From Candidatus Uhrbacteria bacterium RIFOXYB2_FULL_45_11 (GTDB lineage: Bacteria > Patescibacteriota > Patescibacteriia > UBA9934 > GWF2-40-263): DNA of 7,267 bases. This document shows positions 5,710-7,267 of the stretch, piece by piece. The position numbers and the translations under genes were made by a program. The stretch is taken from assembly GCA_001791715.1 (NCBI GenBank), contig MGFD01000034.1, positions 1 through 7,267 on the forward strand, written 5' to 3'. The notes beneath the pieces are model-generated. The model made no database searches. It worked only from the letters and a program-made list of their open reading frames with translations, and was not told the DNA's origin. How positions within the stretch are numbered: position 1 is the first letter of the stretch; every line of letters begins with the position of its first letter.

Positions 5710-5768
5710 ATCCTCCTTCGCTCTGCGAGAGCTTCGGAGGATGATTTCGACAAGCGAAATCAAAAAAA
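5710..5768 (+). repeat. Double-hairpin palindromic repeat, copy B
   Basis: Outer stem TCCTCC/GGAGGA (5711-5716 with 5736-5741), inner stem GCTCT/AGAGC (5720-5724 with 5728-5732). The second hairpin is GATTTCG/CGAAATC (5743-5749 with 5755-5761), followed by seven A. Same architecture and orientation as copy A. Where the two differ, the changes largely keep the stems paired (GATTCCG/CGGAATC versus GATTTCG/CGAAATC). It lies directly upstream of the preferred Nudix start. Confidence 0.65.
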
Positions 5769-5820
5769 GGCCCGTGAAAGCTAAGAATAAATCTTTTGCT
5801 TTCTTATCCCAAAATGTTCG

Positions 5821-5870
5821 TTTCATTCACAGGAATGGATTTGAGGAAAAATCCCCAAATCCGAATGAAA
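5821..5870. repeat. Long imperfect inverted repeat upstream of the Nudix gene
   Basis: TTTCATTC (5821-5828) pairs with GAATGAAA (5863-5870), and inside it GGATTTG (5837-5843) pairs with CAAATCC (5856-5862). That gives 15 pairs in all with an 8-nt one-sided bulge. It contains the alternative Nudix ATG at 5826 and would be in the 5' UTR of a transcript from the promoter at 5900-5928. No T-run follows on either strand, so a terminator is unlikely. Confidence 0.5.
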
Positions 5871-5899
5871 ATTAATCTTGAGACAAGTCAGCAACAACT

Positions 5900-5928
5900 A
5901 AAATACCAGAAAATCAAAATTCTGTCTA
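5900..5928 (-). promoter_or_regulatory. Likely promoter for the Nudix gene
   Basis: Minus strand: -35 TAGACA (5928-5923), 17-nt spacer, -10 TATTTT (5905-5900) with a TGG extension (5908-5906). The start would be near 5893, giving a leader of about 67 nt to the ATG at 5826 or about 200 nt to the preferred ATG at 5691. Confidence 0.5.
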
Positions 5929-5939
5929 GGACAATATAT

Positions 5940-6353
5940 TTAATCATCCTCATCCACCATCTTCAAGACCACCTCCCATTCCAATTCTTTCACGGGTTGC
6001 ACCGATAATCTCATGTGCGTCACAAGCGCCATGTTCTTCAACACAGGATTCTTTTTCACTTCATCAAGAGAGATTTCTCGAGCAAGTTTCTTCACGGGTT
6101 TGATATCCACCATGCTCCAATCTCCTTCTGCGGCCGATGCGTCTCGATACGCTTCCCGCACAACCTTCGCAATCCCAACAATACATTTCCCTTCGACCGA
6201 ATGATACACAAAAACAAGATCCCCTTTTTTCATCGCACGAAGATTATTGCGCGCCAAATAATTACGAACCCCATCCCAATGCCCGATTTTATCGCGAACA
6301 AGATCATTCCAGGAATACGTTGACGGTTCTGTTTTAAGAAGCCAGTGGTGCAT
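5940..6353 (-). CDS. EVE-domain protein, 137 aa
   Basis: EVE domains (DUF55, related to PUA/YTH folds) bind modified bases in DNA or RNA; the single-domain bacterial proteins have no settled function. The whole protein is one EVE domain. It runs from WLLKTEPSTYSW near the N-terminus, through WDGVRNYLARNNLRAMKKGD and VFVYHSVEGKCIVGIAKVVREAY, to RLSVQPVKELEW near the C-terminus, and ends with acidic VDEDD. The aromatic and Tyr-His-Ser residues typical of the binding pocket are present. I start it at the ATG at 6353 (MHHWLLKTEP), where family homology begins, rather than the in-frame ATG at 6374. An extended -10 lies between the two, so 6374 would be upstream of the transcript. No SD is visible. 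It is divergent from the HAD phosphatase gene; an in-frame Nudix partner is downstream but has its own promoter. Confidence 0.93.
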   Translation of the reverse strand: MHHWLLKTEPSTYSWNDLVRDKIGHWDGVRNYLARNNLRAMKKGDLVFVYHSVEGKCIVGIAKVVREAYRDASAAEGDWSMVDIKPVKKLAREISLDEVKKNPVLKNMALVTHMRLSVQPVKELEWEVVLKMVDEDD

Positions 6354-6361
6354 AGATGAGC

Positions 6362-6370
6362 AGTATAGCA
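6362..6370 (-). promoter_or_regulatory. Extended -10 promoter of the EVE gene, near-leaderless
   Basis: Minus strand TGC-TATACT (6370-6362) is a near-consensus extended -10 with no good -35. The ATG at 6353 is only 8 nt past the hexamer, so the predicted start lies 0-4 nt from the ATG. This agrees with the missing Shine-Dalgarno. Confidence 0.55.
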
Positions 6371-6377
6371 TCAATCA

Positions 6378-6406
6378 TTGACAATCGATGTATTTTCTGG
6401 CATATT
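6378..6406 (+). promoter_or_regulatory. Promoter of the HAD phosphatase gene
   Basis: Perfect TTGACA (6378-6383), 17-nt spacer, -10 CATATT (6401-6406) with a TGG extension. Start predicted near A6413, leaving a leader of about 18 nt that contains the GGAGG Shine-Dalgarno (6421-6425). The -35 begins only 8 bp from the EVE gene's extended -10. Confidence 0.6.
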
Positions 6407-6430
6407 CCCCACACACTTCCGGAGGTTTTT

Positions 6431-6973
6431 ATGGCAAATTTGAGGAAAGCTGTATTCATTGATCGCGATGGTGTTCTCAATGAACTCGTTGATCGTGGCG
6501 AAGGATTTTGTCTGGGAGGAAAGCCGATTCGGTATACCGCCCCATTCACTATGCAAGAGCTGCGCTTGAAACCAGACGTCCAGATCGCTCTTGAGCTCAT
6601 TGCAAAAAAAGGCTACCAGCGGATTCTGGTAACAAACCAACCAGACATCAAGGCCGGACGCATAAACCCAACAGAGTTCGAACAGATGATGGATCTCTTT
6701 CGCGCTCTGCCGCTCAATGCCGTCTATGTATGCAAGCATCTTCCAAATGATGGGTGCAATTGTCGCAAACCACTTCCTGGAATGTTGCTCAACGCGCGCG
6801 ATGAACAGTTCGTCGACATGCACAACTCATTCATGATCGGTGATCTCGAAACGGATGTCCAAGCAGGACAAGCTGCCGGCGTCCGCACAATTCGTTTGTG
6901 TAATGAAATGGAACCCACAAATGCAAATCATCGTGTTCTCAACATTATGGAAGCAGCAAAATTGCTCCCATAA
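6431..6973 (+). CDS. gmhB: HAD-IIIA phosphatase, GmhB-like, 180 aa
   Basis: Closest in pattern to D-glycero-D-manno-heptose-1,7-bisphosphate 7-phosphatase, a cytosolic Mg2+-dependent enzyme of heptose activation. HAD motif I is D11-R-D13-G-V-L-N, motif II T68 (LVTNQ), motif III K113 (CRKPLPGM), motif IV G137-D138...D142. The zinc-loop ligands are C101, H103, C109 and C111 (VCKH...GCNC), in a shorter loop than in E. coli GmhB. The length, 180 aa, is close to the family's usual 185-190. The ATG at 6431 is fixed by GGAGG (6421-6425); an upstream in-frame ATG at 6356 precedes the promoter and is not used. The related histidinol-phosphate phosphatase domain shares these motifs, so the substrate is not certain, and no other heptose gene is in view. 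A terminator follows. Confidence 0.9.
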   Translation: MANLRKAVFIDRDGVLNELVDRGEGFCLGGKPIRYTAPFTMQELRLKPDVQIALELIAKKGYQRILVTNQPDIKAGRINPTEFEQMMDLFRALPLNAVYVCKHLPNDGCNCRKPLPGMLLNARDEQFVDMHNSFMIGDLETDVQAGQAAGVRTIRLCNEMEPTNANHRVLNIMEAAKLLP

Positions 6974-6980
6974 CATCTTT

Positions 6981-7010
6981 TCCCCAACGAACATTCGAAG
7001 GGGATTTTTT
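6981..7010 (+). terminator. Intrinsic terminator of the HAD phosphatase gene
   Basis: TCCCC (6981-6985) pairs with GGGGA (7000-7004). Inside, CGAA and TTCG can also pair. Six T follow (7005-7010). It begins 8 bp past the stop codon. Confidence 0.8.
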
Positions 7011-7028
7011 ATTTCTATCCCACCAAAC

Positions 7029-7057
7029 AAAAACATCCACTCATGTGGATGTTTTTT
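7029..7057. terminator. Bidirectional intrinsic terminator between convergent genes
   Basis: AAACATCCAC (7031-7040), TCAT loop, GTGGATGTTT (7045-7054), a perfect 10-bp stem. It has T-rich ends on both strands (T7052-7057 on plus, A7029-7033 read as T on minus). It fits as the terminator of the TipAS gene on minus and a second stop for the HAD gene on plus. Confidence 0.8.
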
Positions 7058-7099
7058 GCAGGCATGATCAGAATCGAAACTCGCATCATGCAGATCATT

Positions 7100-7267
7100 T
7101 TACGCTTTTATTGATTCCAGCATGGCGTTCGATAAAAACTCTGGCAATGCTTGATGATAGACGCGATAGTGTTCTGCAAACCGCTCATCTGCCACATACA
7201 TTTCTGCAAGACCGCGATACATTTCGTCTGTACAATCATAGAATTTATGAATGATCCCGCGATGTGA
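7100..7267 (-). CDS. TipAS-domain protein, C-terminal fragment (continues past the window)
   Basis: The last 55 codons of a minus-strand gene end at a TAA (7102-7100). The N-terminal part is outside the window. The visible sequence matches the end of the TipAS antibiotic-recognition domain: HKFYDCTDEMYRGLAEMYVADERF followed by a HxALPEFL-like helix. The pattern YxCTxEMxxGLxxxYVxDxRF is typical of the domain. TipAS is the ligand-binding half of TipA-like MerR regulators, which respond to thiopeptides and other drugs and activate their own or multidrug-related genes; it also occurs alone. Whether a MerR DNA-binding domain is present cannot be seen. Convergent with the HAD gene, with a shared terminator at 7029-7057. 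Confidence 0.8.
   Translation of the reverse strand, partial: SHRGIIHKFYDCTDEMYRGLAEMYVADERFAEHYRVYHQALPEFLSNAMLESIKA

Noticed and set aside
5033..5768. CRISPR array or insertion-sequence ends
   Set aside because: Only two diverged copies more than 600 bp apart, no regular spacers, and no transposase gene between them.
1..7267. tRNA, rRNA, riboswitch or T-box elements
   Set aside because: No cloverleaf with a TTCGANNC arm and CCA-type end, no rRNA signature and no known riboswitch core was found by eye; the only recognised RNA element is the hammerhead.

Overview
The window is a stretch of compact bacterial chromosome. Genes use the standard code, classical Shine-Dalgarno sites, intrinsic terminators, and promoters with a TTGACA-like -35 and an extended -10 (TGn). 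The gene set and short spacing would fit a Patescibacteria/CPR-type genome, but no marker gene settles the taxonomy, so that is a low-confidence guess.

Layout: (1) 1-1908 (+), the C-terminal four fifths of a RecQ helicase whose 5' end lies outside the window. (2) 1911-3728, a self-contained divergent pair of unrecognised genes, one on - (1947-2897, GTG start) and one on + (3088-3693), each closed by an outward-facing intrinsic terminator. (3) 3727-4797 (-), a KamA-family lysine 2,3-aminomutase-like radical SAM enzyme. (4) 4798-5103, a gap rich in inverted repeats. (5) 5104-5691 (-), a Nudix hydrolase flanked by two copies of a double-hairpin repeat. (6) 5940-6353 (-), an EVE-domain protein, divergent from (7) 6431-6973 (+), a GmhB-like HAD phosphatase. 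(8) 7100-7267 (-), the C-terminal end of a TipAS-domain protein that continues beyond the window.

The outstanding feature is in the divergent intergenic region of block 2. Positions 3020-3084 (+) form a complete type III hammerhead ribozyme with all invariant core nucleotides and three stems. It occupies the 5' UTR of the 201-aa gene. Its stem III strand contains that gene's Shine-Dalgarno sequence (3079-3083), and the predicted transcription start falls at the base of the ribozyme. Self-cleavage after C3031 would remove about 13 nt, leave a 5'-OH mRNA that begins with a hairpin, and cut the strand that masks the ribosome-binding site. This looks like a built-in mRNA 5'-processing or translation-control element. 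The sequence shows the ribozyme; the regulatory role is inference.

The other genes look like independent housekeeping or accessory units. Each has its own promoter or terminator, and no metabolic pathway is shared by neighbours in a way the sequence can prove.
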